Assembly (NCBI GenBank): GCA_022008415.1
Contig: JAIRBC010000004.1
Location: forward strand, 124,001 to 188,000
DNA: 64,000 nucleotides
Reading direction: 5' to 3'
Origin: Cerina litoralis
GTDB lineage: Bacteria; Bacteroidota; Bacteroidia; Flavobacteriales; Flavobacteriaceae
In this document: positions 1 to 7,648 of the stretch, piece by piece
How positions within the stretch are numbered: position 1 is the stretch's first letter
Layout of the letters: each line of letters opens with the position of its first letter
Program-made: the position numbers and the translations under genes
The notes under the pieces: generated by a model
What the model was told of the DNA's origin: nothing
Seen by the model: the letters and a program-made list of their open reading frames with translations, nothing else
Database searches by the model: none

Positions 1-300
1 GCCGACTTGCAGTTTTTTGCGGTAAAAAGTGTTATCCCAAATGTCCTCTTCCCATATTTCGTTCGAATAATATACTTCCTTCGCGGCATTTATGTTTTCT
101 GTGATTTTAACCGTGTGCGATAATAAAAAATTATAAACATCTAAAGCAATTTTGTCGCCCACCTTGGCCGCTAACCGGGTCTTGCATTTGCCGAGTTCGG
201 GGTTGCGCGTAAAAATGAGGAGCAAATTATCGGCCTGGACCAGAGAAAAATGAATGGTTTTTTGATCTTTTTTACTATGTGAAGTTGAAAGTATTCCCAT
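1..300 (-). CDS. TIGR04282-type glycosyltransferase-like protein (DUF2064), 3' end cut by window
   Basis: The minus strand is open from an ATG at 300 to the window edge, giving the first 100 residues. After a short polar leader comes LLIFTRNPELGKCKTRLA, the typical N-terminal nucleotide-binding loop of the TIGR04282/DUF2064 family (CofC-like, GT-A fold), followed by a helix reading VGDKIALDVYNFLL. Family members are cytoplasmic and are often encoded next to TIGR04283 transferases, with which they are linked to arsenosugar-type pathways. A TIGR04283 gene is present in this window but 47 kb away. The next gene upstream on the same strand is a rhodanese protein whose stop lies 84 bp away. The substrate is not known. 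The C-terminal half is outside the window, so completeness cannot be judged. Confidence 0.8.
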   Translation of the reverse strand, partial: MGILSTSHSKKDQKTIHFSLVQADNLLLIFTRNPELGKCKTRLAAKVGDKIALDVYNFLLSHTVKITENINAAKEVYYSNEIWEEDIWDNTFYRKKLQVG

Positions 301-315
301 TGTTCGTTTACCAAA

Positions 316-342
316 TTATTGGGTTAATCGTTAAAAATCAAT
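316..342. repeat. Dispersed intergenic repeat, copy A (TTATTGGGTTAAT family)
   Basis: These 27 nt start TTATTGGGTTAATCG and differ from 41780-41806 at only two positions; the first 13 nt recur at 5123. Inside the copy the sequence is heptad-phased: TTAATCG at 324, TTAAAAA at 331, TCAATCG at 338. It lies between two co-directional minus-strand genes. Confidence 0.6.
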
Positions 343-384
343 CGTATTTAATAAATCCAAAGTCTCCTGTCGATTGTCTCCTGC

Positions 385-918
385 TTAACGGTTCTTTCCA
401 TCGTAGACCTTGATCCCGCTCTTCAGTAATTTTCCCCAATGCCTACTAAAGGCATGGATACTATCTGTTTCCCTGCCAACATCGTCGTAAATGGGGTATC
501 CGTCGTTTTTCCACTCAAAGATGCCGCCATATAGGTTCTTTACATGGGTGTAGCCATTGGCGAGCAATTTTTCCCCAATGTCTTCCGATCGTACCCCGAC
601 AGAGCAATAAACAATGAGGGGCGTATTCTTGTCAGGGATTTTAAGGTGTACACTGTCCATATTAAACGTTTTATCCCCAACCCAGATGGCGTGCTGCAGA
701 TGACTGATGTCAAATTCTTCTTTCTCACGGGCATCCAGTAAAACGGGGCCTTTTAAAGCTGCTAATTGGTCAACGGAAATATAGGGGACGCTATTTTTGT
801 TCCACTGACGGAGTACTTTGTCCATTCTGGTTTGTCCAAGAATGGATTGAAAGCAGATTAAAAATAGAACGGAGGCAAAAAAACGAATCATTGGTTGTAC
901 GATTGTTTGAGAGTTCAT
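385..918 (-). CDS. Secreted rhodanese-domain protein
   Basis: 177 residues. The N-terminus has a hydrophobic signal segment (about 11-27) ending near GQT, so export to the periplasm or membrane is likely; Met10 is an alternative start that gives a tighter signal peptide. The rest is one rhodanese domain: LLDAREKEEFDISHL at 60-74 and the active-site loop CSVGVR at 105-110, with Cys105 as the persulfide-carrying residue. Rhodaneses transfer sulfane sulfur or act as sulfur carriers; the physiological acceptor cannot be read here. The gene precedes the TIGR04282 transferase on the same strand, which suggests co-transcription. A TCTCCTG heptamer recurs (363, 377) right after its stop codon. Confidence 0.85.
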   Translation of the reverse strand: MNSQTIVQPMIRFFASVLFLICFQSILGQTRMDKVLRQWNKNSVPYISVDQLAALKGPVLLDAREKEEFDISHLQHAIWVGDKTFNMDSVHLKIPDKNTPLIVYCSVGVRSEDIGEKLLANGYTHVKNLYGGIFEWKNDGYPIYDDVGRETDSIHAFSRHWGKLLKSGIKVYDGKNR

Positions 919-1191
919 TTTGAGTTTTTTGATTCAAGCGAGAAATTTGGATTTTCTGCCCAGTTGATGAATCTTTTGAACTACATAGTAGCGCTACGGA
1001 GCGATAATATGACAAAAAATGGGTGCAAAAAATAGTTTTGCAGGGAATTATAGAAACTCAAGATGAACTCTAATACAAAGATATCGTTTTGGAACATTAA
1101 ACCGAATAATGGACTATTTAAAATCATCGTGTTCCCAAACTGTACCTAAATTCAATATTTAGCGGTATTTTTAAGGAAAATTTTCGAATAG

Positions 1192-2754
1192 ATGATGAAA
1201 AATCGACTTATGTGGGGGATTTTGCTCGTTGCGTTTAGCATGATCTACGAAACAGGAATCGGACAAGTTCAATGGGTCAAAAAGGACGGAAAGGAACTTT
1301 ACAACGAACCTTATCGGCCCCAATGGCATTTTTCCCCCGAGAAGAAATGGATGAACGACCCTAACGGGTTGGTTTATTATAAAGGCGTATACCATCTTTT
1401 TTACCAGTATTATCCAGAAGATATTGTCTGGGGACCTATGCATTGGGGCCATGCGGTGAGCCAGGACCTTTTGCATTGGGAGCACAAGCCCGTAGCCTTA
1501 TATCCGGACAGGCACGGTTATATTTTTTCGGGAAGCGCGGTGGTAGATACCCGTAATACTTCGGGTTTGGGTTCTCTAGAGAATCCGCCAATGATCGCAA
1601 TTTTTACGTATCACGATCCCAAGGGAGAGAAAGAGGGCAGGAACGACTATCAGACCCAAGGAATGGCCTATAGCCTGGACCATGGTGATTCATGGACAAA
1701 GTATATGGGCAATCCAATAATAAAAAATGATGGATTTAAGGATTTTAGGGACCCTAAGGTGTTTTGGAATGATAAATCCGATAAATGGACGATGTTATTG
1801 GTGGCCGGCGATCACTTGCAGATTTGGCTTTCCGACAACCTAATCGATTGGAAAAAAGTCAGTGAATTTGGAAGAGATCAGGGTGCGCACGGCGGAGTTT
1901 GGGAATGCCCGGATATGTTTAAATTACAGGTAGAAGGTTCTAAAGAAGAAAAATGGGTGTTGCTCATCAGTATCAATCCAGGGGCGCCGAACGGAGGTAG
2001 CGGGACCCAGTATTTCATAGGCGATTTTGATGGAGAAACGTTTTCTTCCGACCAAGAGGAAAACCGGTGGATCGATTGGGGAATGGACGATTATGCGGGT
2101 GTCACCTACAACAATACGCCCGATAACAAACGCATTTTTATAGGTTGGATGAGCAATTGGCTCTATGGCCAACAAGCGCCAACCAAAAAATGGCGTAGTG
2201 CCATGACGGTTCCCAGAATCCTTTCCCTTAAAAAAATAGGGGATACCCTTTCTTTGATGAATTATCCGATAAGCCAATTTAATGCCATTGTAGAGAATGG
2301 GATCCCCAAGAATATTACCATCGACAAAAAAGAGAAGACTCAGGTAGGCTTTGATAATTTCAACCAGGCCCAAGTTACTTTTACTACCGATGCCAAAGAT
2401 TTTCAATTGGTCTTTAAAAATGGGTTAGGGGAACATTTGGATTTGACCATGGACGACCATAAAAAATTGTTTTTCTTGGATCGTAGCCAATCGGGAACTA
2501 CGGATTTTGAAAAGGATTTTGCATCTAAAGAACAACAAATGCCAATTGGGAATCTGCCAAGCGGACCTTTGGAAGTCCGTATCTTATTGGATCGGTCCTC
2601 CGTGGAAATCTTTATCGATAAAGGCCAATATGTAATGACCGCACAAATTTTTCCCAATGAGAACTACGATACCCTTTCTATTGAAAACCGTTCCGATCGT
2701 ACGATCAATTTAAGGAATTTTGTTGTGGACGGGATCCATGGTGTTTGGAGATAA
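1192..2754 (+). CDS. Glycoside hydrolase family 32 (levanase/inulinase/invertase type)
   Basis: 520 residues with an N-terminal signal segment (about 5-24), hence periplasmic or secreted. Family GH32 cleaves beta-fructosides by a retaining mechanism. All three signature motifs are visible: WMNDPNG at 53-59 with nucleophile Asp56, RDP at 186-188 (transition-state Asp187), and ECPD at 238-241 with acid/base Glu238. The C-terminal 150 residues match the GH32 beta-sandwich (SVEIFIDKG near 475). Length is normal for levanases and exo-inulinases. No SusC/SusD pair, fructokinase or fructose transporter is adjacent, so it is a solitary gene. Sucrose, levan and inulin cannot be told apart from sequence alone. 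Start ATG at 1192. Confidence 0.92.
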   Translation: MMKNRLMWGILLVAFSMIYETGIGQVQWVKKDGKELYNEPYRPQWHFSPEKKWMNDPNGLVYYKGVYHLFYQYYPEDIVWGPMHWGHAVSQDLLHWEHKPVALYPDRHGYIFSGSAVVDTRNTSGLGSLENPPMIAIFTYHDPKGEKEGRNDYQTQGMAYSLDHGDSWTKYMGNPIIKNDGFKDFRDPKVFWNDKSDKWTMLLVAGDHLQIWLSDNLIDWKKVSEFGRDQGAHGGVWECPDMFKLQVEGSKEEKWVLLISINPGAPNGGSGTQYFIGDFDGETFSSDQEENRWIDWGMDDYAGVTYNNTPDNKRIFIGWMSNWLYGQQAPTKKWRSAMTVPRILSLKKIGDTLSLMNYPISQFNAIVENGIPKNITIDKKEKTQVGFDNFNQAQVTFTTDAKDFQLVFKNGLGEHLDLTMDDHKKLFFLDRSQSGTTDFEKDFASKEQQMPIGNLPSGPLEVRILLDRSSVEIFIDKGQYVMTAQIFPNENYDTLSIENRSDRTINLRNFVVDGIHGVWR

Positions 2755-2757
2755 AAA

Positions 2758-2778
2758 ACATAGATAAAAGAAAGGAGA
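2758..2778. repeat. Short heptad run after the GH32 stop codon
   Basis: Three consecutive 7-mers ending in AGA (ACATAGA, TAAAAGA, AAGGAGA) begin 4 nt after the GH32 stop. They run into an imperfect inverted repeat in which GAGACAAG (2775) can pair with CTTGTTTC (2802). The remaining spacer to 3038 is AT-rich, with no other structure that I can support. Confidence 0.4.
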
Positions 2779-3038
2779 CAAGGTTTTTTACTTAGAAAGT
2801 TCTTGTTTCTATCATCTAAGACAAACTTTTTATGATTGATTGTCGACAGATTGATTTTTTTAAGCTTTTAAAACCAATTAACTGATCATTCAATGAAAGG
2901 CAAAGTTTATAATTCCGGGCATGTAACCTAATGATGGAATTTTATTGAAAAAGCATAGAATTTATTAGGCGATAAAAGTCTCTTTTCTATTATCTCTATA
3001 CTTTATTCCGATATCATTAACTTAAATTTATTCACTTG

Positions 3039-3488
3039 ATGGTTTTAAAATTATTTTTGCGATTTGGTGTAGGATGCGGAATGCTATCTGCCGTGGCGGA
3101 CCGGTTCGGATTTTGGCCGGCAGACGTAGCCGCATGGGGCAACTGGCAAAGTTTTTTGGACTATACCCAGGTTTTGAATCCATGGATGCCGGGAATGTTG
3201 ATCCCGTATCTGGGGATTTTGGCAACCGTTGCGGAAGCGCTTTTTGGGCTTTGCGTACTCATCGGTTTTAAAACCGAATTTTTTGCTAAATGGAGTGGTA
3301 TTTTATTGCTCGTTTTTGCATTGGCAATGACCTTTTCCCTAGGTATCAAGGCTCCATTGGACTATTCCGTATTTGCGGCTTCTGGCGCCGCATTTGCCTT
3401 AAGTACGATGAAAACCAAATTTCTGGAACTGGATATGGTTTTTTCCAATGATTCCAAAGACATCGAATCAAGCGACCAAAACAGATGA
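3039..3488 (+). CDS. DoxX-like small membrane protein
   Basis: 149 residues with four hydrophobic segments: an N-terminal one around 2-18, a central one (GMLIPYLGILATVAEALFGL), one at LLLVFALAMTFSLG, and one near FAASGAAFALS. This four-helix layout with a GMLIPYLG turn fits the DoxX/SURF4-like family, whose members are inner-membrane proteins of poorly defined redox-related role. Start chosen at ATG 3039; a TTG sits immediately upstream at 3036 and would add one residue. The last codons overlap the start of the M28 peptidase by 4 nt (ATGA), so the two are probably translationally coupled. The name DoxX rests on pattern only. Confidence 0.75.
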   Translation: MVLKLFLRFGVGCGMLSAVADRFGFWPADVAAWGNWQSFLDYTQVLNPWMPGMLIPYLGILATVAEALFGLCVLIGFKTEFFAKWSGILLLVFALAMTFSLGIKAPLDYSVFAASGAAFALSTMKTKFLELDMVFSNDSKDIESSDQNR

Positions 3489-5107
3489 AAAACCATTTAT
3501 TGATCTCAATATATTTAGTGCTTGCGTGCTGTAAACCCAACAATACATCGGAAAATACGGTGCAATCGGTGGATCAGGAAACCATCGCCCAACACATAGA
3601 ACGTTTGGCGTCCGATGATTTTATGGGTAGGATGCCCTTTACCGTAGGAGAAGGGAAGACAACAAAGTATCTTAAGTCCGAATTTGAGAAATTAGGACTG
3701 GCCCCTGGCAATGGAGACAGTTATTTTCAGGAAGTTCCCATGATGGAGATTACGGGTACCCCATCGGAAAAAATGAAGATTTCCGGTCCTAAAGGAGATA
3801 TCGATTTTAATTATTATGATGATTTTGTGGCGACGACCCTTAAACCTCAGGAGAAAGTGAGTCTGGAGAACTCAGAACTTGTATTTGCAGGTTACGGGAT
3901 TGTAGCTCCCGAATATGGCTGGAACGACTATGATGGTATGGATTTGAAGGGCAAGACCGCTGTAGTACTGGTGAACGACCCCGGATTTGAATCCCAAGAT
4001 TCCACGCTTTTTAAAGGCAATGCCATGACGTATTACGGCAGGTGGACTTACAAATACGAAGAGGCTGGCAGGCAAGGGGCGGCCGGAATCATTATTATCC
4101 ATGAAACGGCACCGGCATCCTATGGATGGAACGTGGTGCAGTCTAGTTGGAGCGGCGCCCAATTGAGCCTGGAAAGCGATACGCCCGTTGCCGAGGTGCA
4201 GGGATGGGTGACCAAAGCAGCGGCGGACAAGCTTTTTGAAGCCTCAAAGATTGAAAATAAGAACTTCCATGAACTGGCCATGAACAAGAATTTCAAGCCC
4301 ATACCCATGGGGCTTACCGTTTCCATGAGCGTAACCAATAAAATTAAAAGAGACGTTTCCAAAAATGTAGTAGCCCTATTGGAAGGTACCACCAGAAAGG
4401 ATGAAACCATTATCTATTCCGCGCACTGGGACCATTTGGGGGTAGGCCACCCTGTTGACGGGGATTCCATCTATAACGGGGCGGTAGACAATGCTTCGGG
4501 AACGGCTTGTTTACTGGCTATTGCAGAAGCTTTTAAGAAAGGGACACAACCAGAAAGATCGATCGTATTTCTAGCGGTAACCGCTGAAGAACAGGGATTG
4601 TTGGGTTCGGCTTATTATGCGGAACACCCTATCTATCCACCCAAAAAGACGGTAGCGGCCATTAATATGGATGCCTTTTCGAGTCCGGGTCCCATGAAAG
4701 ATCTTACGATTACCGGTTATGGGCAATCGGAAATGGACGAATACGCCACCGAAGCGGCAAAAAAGCAAGGACGTTACGTAATTCCCGATCCGGAACCGGA
4801 GAAGGGCTATTTCTTTCGATCGGACCATTTTAGTTTTGCCAAGATCGGTATTCCGTCCCTATACGCTGCAGGTTCTTATGAAGATTTTGATCATGGGCAC
4901 GAGTACGTGAAGAAAATGAACGATGAATACAGGGGGAAAAAGTACCATCAACCCCAAGATGAATACGACCCCGAGACCACGGAACTGGGTGGAGTGCAGT
5001 TCGATGCACAACTCATGTACTTGGTGGGGCTGAAACTCGCGAATGAGGACTATTTTCCAAAATGGTACAAAAGCAGTGAGTTTAGGGTAGCGCGTGAAAA
5101 GGAATAA
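3485..5107 (+). CDS. M28 family metallopeptidase lipoprotein with PA insert
   Basis: 540 residues. A lipobox (LVLAC, Cys15) marks a lipoprotein exported to the envelope. Residues about 130-280 form a protease-associated insert (FAGYGIVAPEYGWNDYDG). The catalytic di-zinc M28 core follows: HWDH at 314-317, AVDNASG with Asp335, EE at 368-369, a MDAF loop for the next ligand, and SDHFSFA near the end. These are the ligands expected for an aminopeptidase of the Zn-dependent exopeptidase clan. It overlaps the DoxX-like gene by 4 nt. The substrate peptides are not predictable. A heptad-phased repeat tract begins 5 nt after its stop. Confidence 0.92.
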   Translation: MKNHLLISIYLVLACCKPNNTSENTVQSVDQETIAQHIERLASDDFMGRMPFTVGEGKTTKYLKSEFEKLGLAPGNGDSYFQEVPMMEITGTPSEKMKISGPKGDIDFNYYDDFVATTLKPQEKVSLENSELVFAGYGIVAPEYGWNDYDGMDLKGKTAVVLVNDPGFESQDSTLFKGNAMTYYGRWTYKYEEAGRQGAAGIIIIHETAPASYGWNVVQSSWSGAQLSLESDTPVAEVQGWVTKAAADKLFEASKIENKNFHELAMNKNFKPIPMGLTVSMSVTNKIKRDVSKNVVALLEGTTRKDETIIYSAHWDHLGVGHPVDGDSIYNGAVDNASGTACLLAIAEAFKKGTQPERSIVFLAVTAEEQGLLGSAYYAEHPIYPPKKTVAAINMDAFSSPGPMKDLTITGYGQSEMDEYATEAAKKQGRYVIPDPEPEKGYFFRSDHFSFAKIGIPSLYAAGSYEDFDHGHEYVKKMNDEYRGKKYHQPQDEYDPETTELGGVQFDAQLMYLVGLKLANEDYFPKWYKSSEFRVAREKE

Positions 5108-5111
5108 ATTG

Positions 5112-5243
5112 GATTTACTAAGTTATTGGGTTAATAGTGAATCATAGTAAATCTAAAATCGTAAATTCCCAAATCCATCAACCCGTTACTGGGCACTGCT
5201 TACTGAACACTGTTTACCGTATCCTGCCTACTGTTTACTATCC
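5112..5243. repeat. Heptanucleotide-phased degenerate tandem array between convergent genes
   Basis: The whole convergent spacer can be cut into 7-nt units. Its right half is clear: ACTG or a one-base variant recurs at 5188, 5195, 5202, 5209, 5216, 5223, 5230 and 5237, always 7 nt apart, in units such as CTGCTTA, CTGAACA and CTGTTTA. The left half is more degenerate (GTAAATC 5147, TAAAATC 5154, GTAAATT 5161) but stays in the same phase. The array crosses the stop codon of the minus-strand gene ending at 5228. Reading 7-mers by hand is reliable; statistical significance was not computed. Confidence 0.75.
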
Positions 5244-6517
5244 CCGACAATTTCCTTTGCCATATCTTCCAAGTCGATACCCATCAATTCGCGATTCACT
5301 TCTAATGACTGGTCCCTAAGGTCTTTTGGAAGTCCGGAAAAACCATTTCTAGCTCCTAAAATAAAGCCTGCTACTGCACCGGCGGTATCGTTATCACGTC
5401 CGTAGTTGATAACGAATTGAAGGGTCTTGTTAAAATCGCCCTCCCCAAACTTCAGGGCGGCGATCACTGTTTCCCATATTTCCCCCGCATGGAAGGGAAT
5501 GGCTTTTTGATTTTTTTTCAAATATTCATAAAGATGGGCTTGTCGGTCCCATTCGATCGGGTCTCCTGGATAACCTTTTGGCATCTCCAGGTCTAGGGTA
5601 TCCGTGAGAATTATGTCGCGCATTGTTTTTGAAAGGGTTACCTCCTTTTCAGCAGCCGCTGCAACGTTGTGGGGTATGCGACCTACCAATCGGCTATCCT
5701 GATATCCGAATGGATCTACAAAAACATGGACGTTGAGTATAGAGTCCATATTCCGGGTGTGCAAGGCCATATTCGTCATTGCGGCAACGAGTGCCGAGAT
5801 GTCTTTGGCATATCCAATATCGAACAGGGAATGCTTGTAGGCAATGCGGTAGGCAGAATCCACATTCGCGGTTATTAGGCCGAGCATGGGAGTGTACAGC
5901 ATCCCGGCACACGACATTTCGCCCCCGTAAAAACGATTTTGTGCCAATTGGTAAGCCTCAGGTCCTTGTTGATAGGCGAGGGCTACCCGGGCCCATTCCT
6001 TGATCCAATCTACCTTTTCCATCTGTTGGTCCAAAAGATCGGGGTTCTTTAGGGTCTTTGAATCTGATAAAGCGGGTATAAGGGATTGATAATAGCCCGT
6101 GATAAAACGCGCAAAATTCTCGGCGTTCAACCTAGACCGTTCTTGGGCAATATATTGGGTCATCAGGAATTTCCATCGGGTATCATCCGTAGAAGCACCC
6201 GGGGAGAGGTTGTGATCCCAAGTTCCCTCTGGCGATCGTTCCCGTACAGCTGCCGTGAGTCCGGTAATATATCCGTATTTGGTTCTTATGTCCTTTCTGT
6301 CCCACATTTCTGTTGAGGCCCCCATGGCATCACCTATAGCAGATCCTACCAAGGCACCCAATACCTTGTCGTGGTATGCTTCTTTGGAAAGTTTTAGGGA
6401 ATCGGGTCCGTAGTTTGTCTGTGTCGGGATAGGAATGTCGATTTGCGTTCGTTCTCTCTTGCAGGAGAAAACAAGGACTAGAAAGACCGTTCCGATCAGA
6501 GGGCTAATTTTTAGCAT
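5228..6517 (-). CDS. ADP-ribosylglycohydrolase-family lipoprotein
   Basis: 429 residues. The signal peptide ends in a lipobox-like VFSC (Cys19), so the mature protein is probably membrane-anchored. This is unusual because most ADP-ribosylglycohydrolases are cytoplasmic. The ADPRH/DraG fold is recognisable by GALVGSAIGDAMGA near 55, STDDTRW near 110, and GRDNDTAGAVAGFILGA near 370, which carry the Mg-binding Asp/Thr residues. The hydrolysed bond is inferred from the family (ADP-ribose or another N/O-linked ribosyl group). The last codons and the stop lie inside the 7-nt repeat array, so the C-terminal tail could vary between strains. The gene is isolated, with a 93-bp gap to the next minus-strand gene. 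Confidence 0.85.
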   Translation of the reverse strand: MLKISPLIGTVFLVLVFSCKRERTQIDIPIPTQTNYGPDSLKLSKEAYHDKVLGALVGSAIGDAMGASTEMWDRKDIRTKYGYITGLTAAVRERSPEGTWDHNLSPGASTDDTRWKFLMTQYIAQERSRLNAENFARFITGYYQSLIPALSDSKTLKNPDLLDQQMEKVDWIKEWARVALAYQQGPEAYQLAQNRFYGGEMSCAGMLYTPMLGLITANVDSAYRIAYKHSLFDIGYAKDISALVAAMTNMALHTRNMDSILNVHVFVDPFGYQDSRLVGRIPHNVAAAAEKEVTLSKTMRDIILTDTLDLEMPKGYPGDPIEWDRQAHLYEYLKKNQKAIPFHAGEIWETVIAALKFGEGDFNKTLQFVINYGRDNDTAGAVAGFILGARNGFSGLPKDLRDQSLEVNRELMGIDLEDMAKEIVGDSKQ

Positions 6518-6610
6518 GGTACTATATGTTTAAGATAACAAGAATTGAGTATCAAGGCGAAATGCGACACAAAAAGTTACAATGATCTCTATATTTCATA
6601 GCTGTGTTGC

Positions 6611-7648
6611 TCAGGATAAAATTAACTGTTTGGCATTTTGTAAAAGTAATCGTTTTTCATCGAGACTTCGACACATGGGTAATTGGGCCAAACCGATCAA
6701 TCGTCGCATAATTTCCACACCTGTTATTTGTGCTGTCAATTTTTTGTCGGCTTTGCCCTCATAACCGTAAAATACATGTTCCAAATATCCGGTATCCATC
6801 GTGATCATGACGAGGTGGGCGGCCATAACGCCCAGATCAAATTCGGAAAACCCGAGAAAGCTGAATTCCGGATCAATGATGTAAACGGTTTCTTCTTTAA
6901 ACATCCAGCTGCCTGGGTAAAAATCCCCGTGGAGCAGGGTATTGCCCTTGGAAAGATACTTTTCCCCGAGACTATCCACCACTTTTTTTAATGCCAAGTC
7001 CTTTTTGTAAGGTCTCGCCAAGGTTTCGAGCCCCGGTTGCACTTTATCCAGTTCAAAACCATTTTTCTCCATAAATGGTAGAACAAAAATATGTTGATGG
7101 TTCAATTGCCGCAATGCCATGTTTTCCAGAAAATCCGGAGGAGGTGTTTTTAGGTGTATTTCATTGAGGGTATGGAGTAGTTGCGTTTGTAGACCGGGAG
7201 ACAAGGTACGGGTATCGTAACAAGAGACCATATCCTCACATTGTCCCAAATCTTCCATCAGCAGGATAAAATCATTTGGCTCATAGCCGAAAATTTTTGG
7301 AAAAGGGTTTGCTGGATTTCTGTCGCGTACGGATTGATAAAAGCGGTACTCCACCTCTATACGATCCAATGGGGCCTCTATTTCCCTATATTTTTGTACG
7401 TAGGGACGGGATTGCTTTAGCACAAAGGACCGCTGATCGGTCTTGATACGCAAAACAACGTTCATATTGCCTTCGCCCGGTTTTTCTACCGATAGGATTC
7501 GTTCCGAAGCGAGCAGCCATGATTTGGAACGCAGGTAATCTTCTATTATGGGAAGAGGGGTAAGGGTGTCTAAATAGATCACGCTACTGCTGTTTTTGGA
7601 TTTACCGTTTCTTAGTCGGGGTACGGCGTTTTTCCTTAACCCGTACAT
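6611..7648 (-). CDS. APH/MtnK-like small-molecule kinase
   Basis: 345 residues from ATG 7648. The body follows the aminoglycoside-phosphotransferase fold in a version close to 5-methylthioribose kinase: GEGNMNVV near 59 (nucleotide loop), FVLKQSRPYV (ATP-binding Lys), LLMEDLG (hinge), LLHGDFYPGSWM (catalytic Asp in HGD) and YIIDPEFSFLG (metal Asp). A methylthioribose or sugar-type alcohol is the likely acceptor, but no other mtn gene is nearby to support methionine salvage. The start is uncertain: ATG 7648 overlaps the NYN gene by 47 nt and its first 22 residues look like out-of-frame filler, while a GTG at 7582 begins 20 nt after the NYN stop and fits the fold better. Confidence 0.8.
   Translation of the reverse strand: MYGLRKNAVPRLRNGKSKNSSSVIYLDTLTPLPIIEDYLRSKSWLLASERILSVEKPGEGNMNVVLRIKTDQRSFVLKQSRPYVQKYREIEAPLDRIEVEYRFYQSVRDRNPANPFPKIFGYEPNDFILLMEDLGQCEDMVSCYDTRTLSPGLQTQLLHTLNEIHLKTPPPDFLENMALRQLNHQHIFVLPFMEKNGFELDKVQPGLETLARPYKKDLALKKVVDSLGEKYLSKGNTLLHGDFYPGSWMFKEETVYIIDPEFSFLGFSEFDLGVMAAHLVMITMDTGYLEHVFYGYEGKADKKLTAQITGVEIMRRLIGLAQLPMCRSLDEKRLLLQNAKQLILS

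Noticed and set aside
791-1015. Minus-strand frame overlapping the rhodanese 5' end
   Set aside because: Out of frame with the rhodanese signal peptide and without features.
1192-2754. Fructan utilisation locus around the GH32 gene
   Set aside because: No SusC/D, fructokinase, transporter or regulator is adjacent, so only a solitary hydrolase can be supported.
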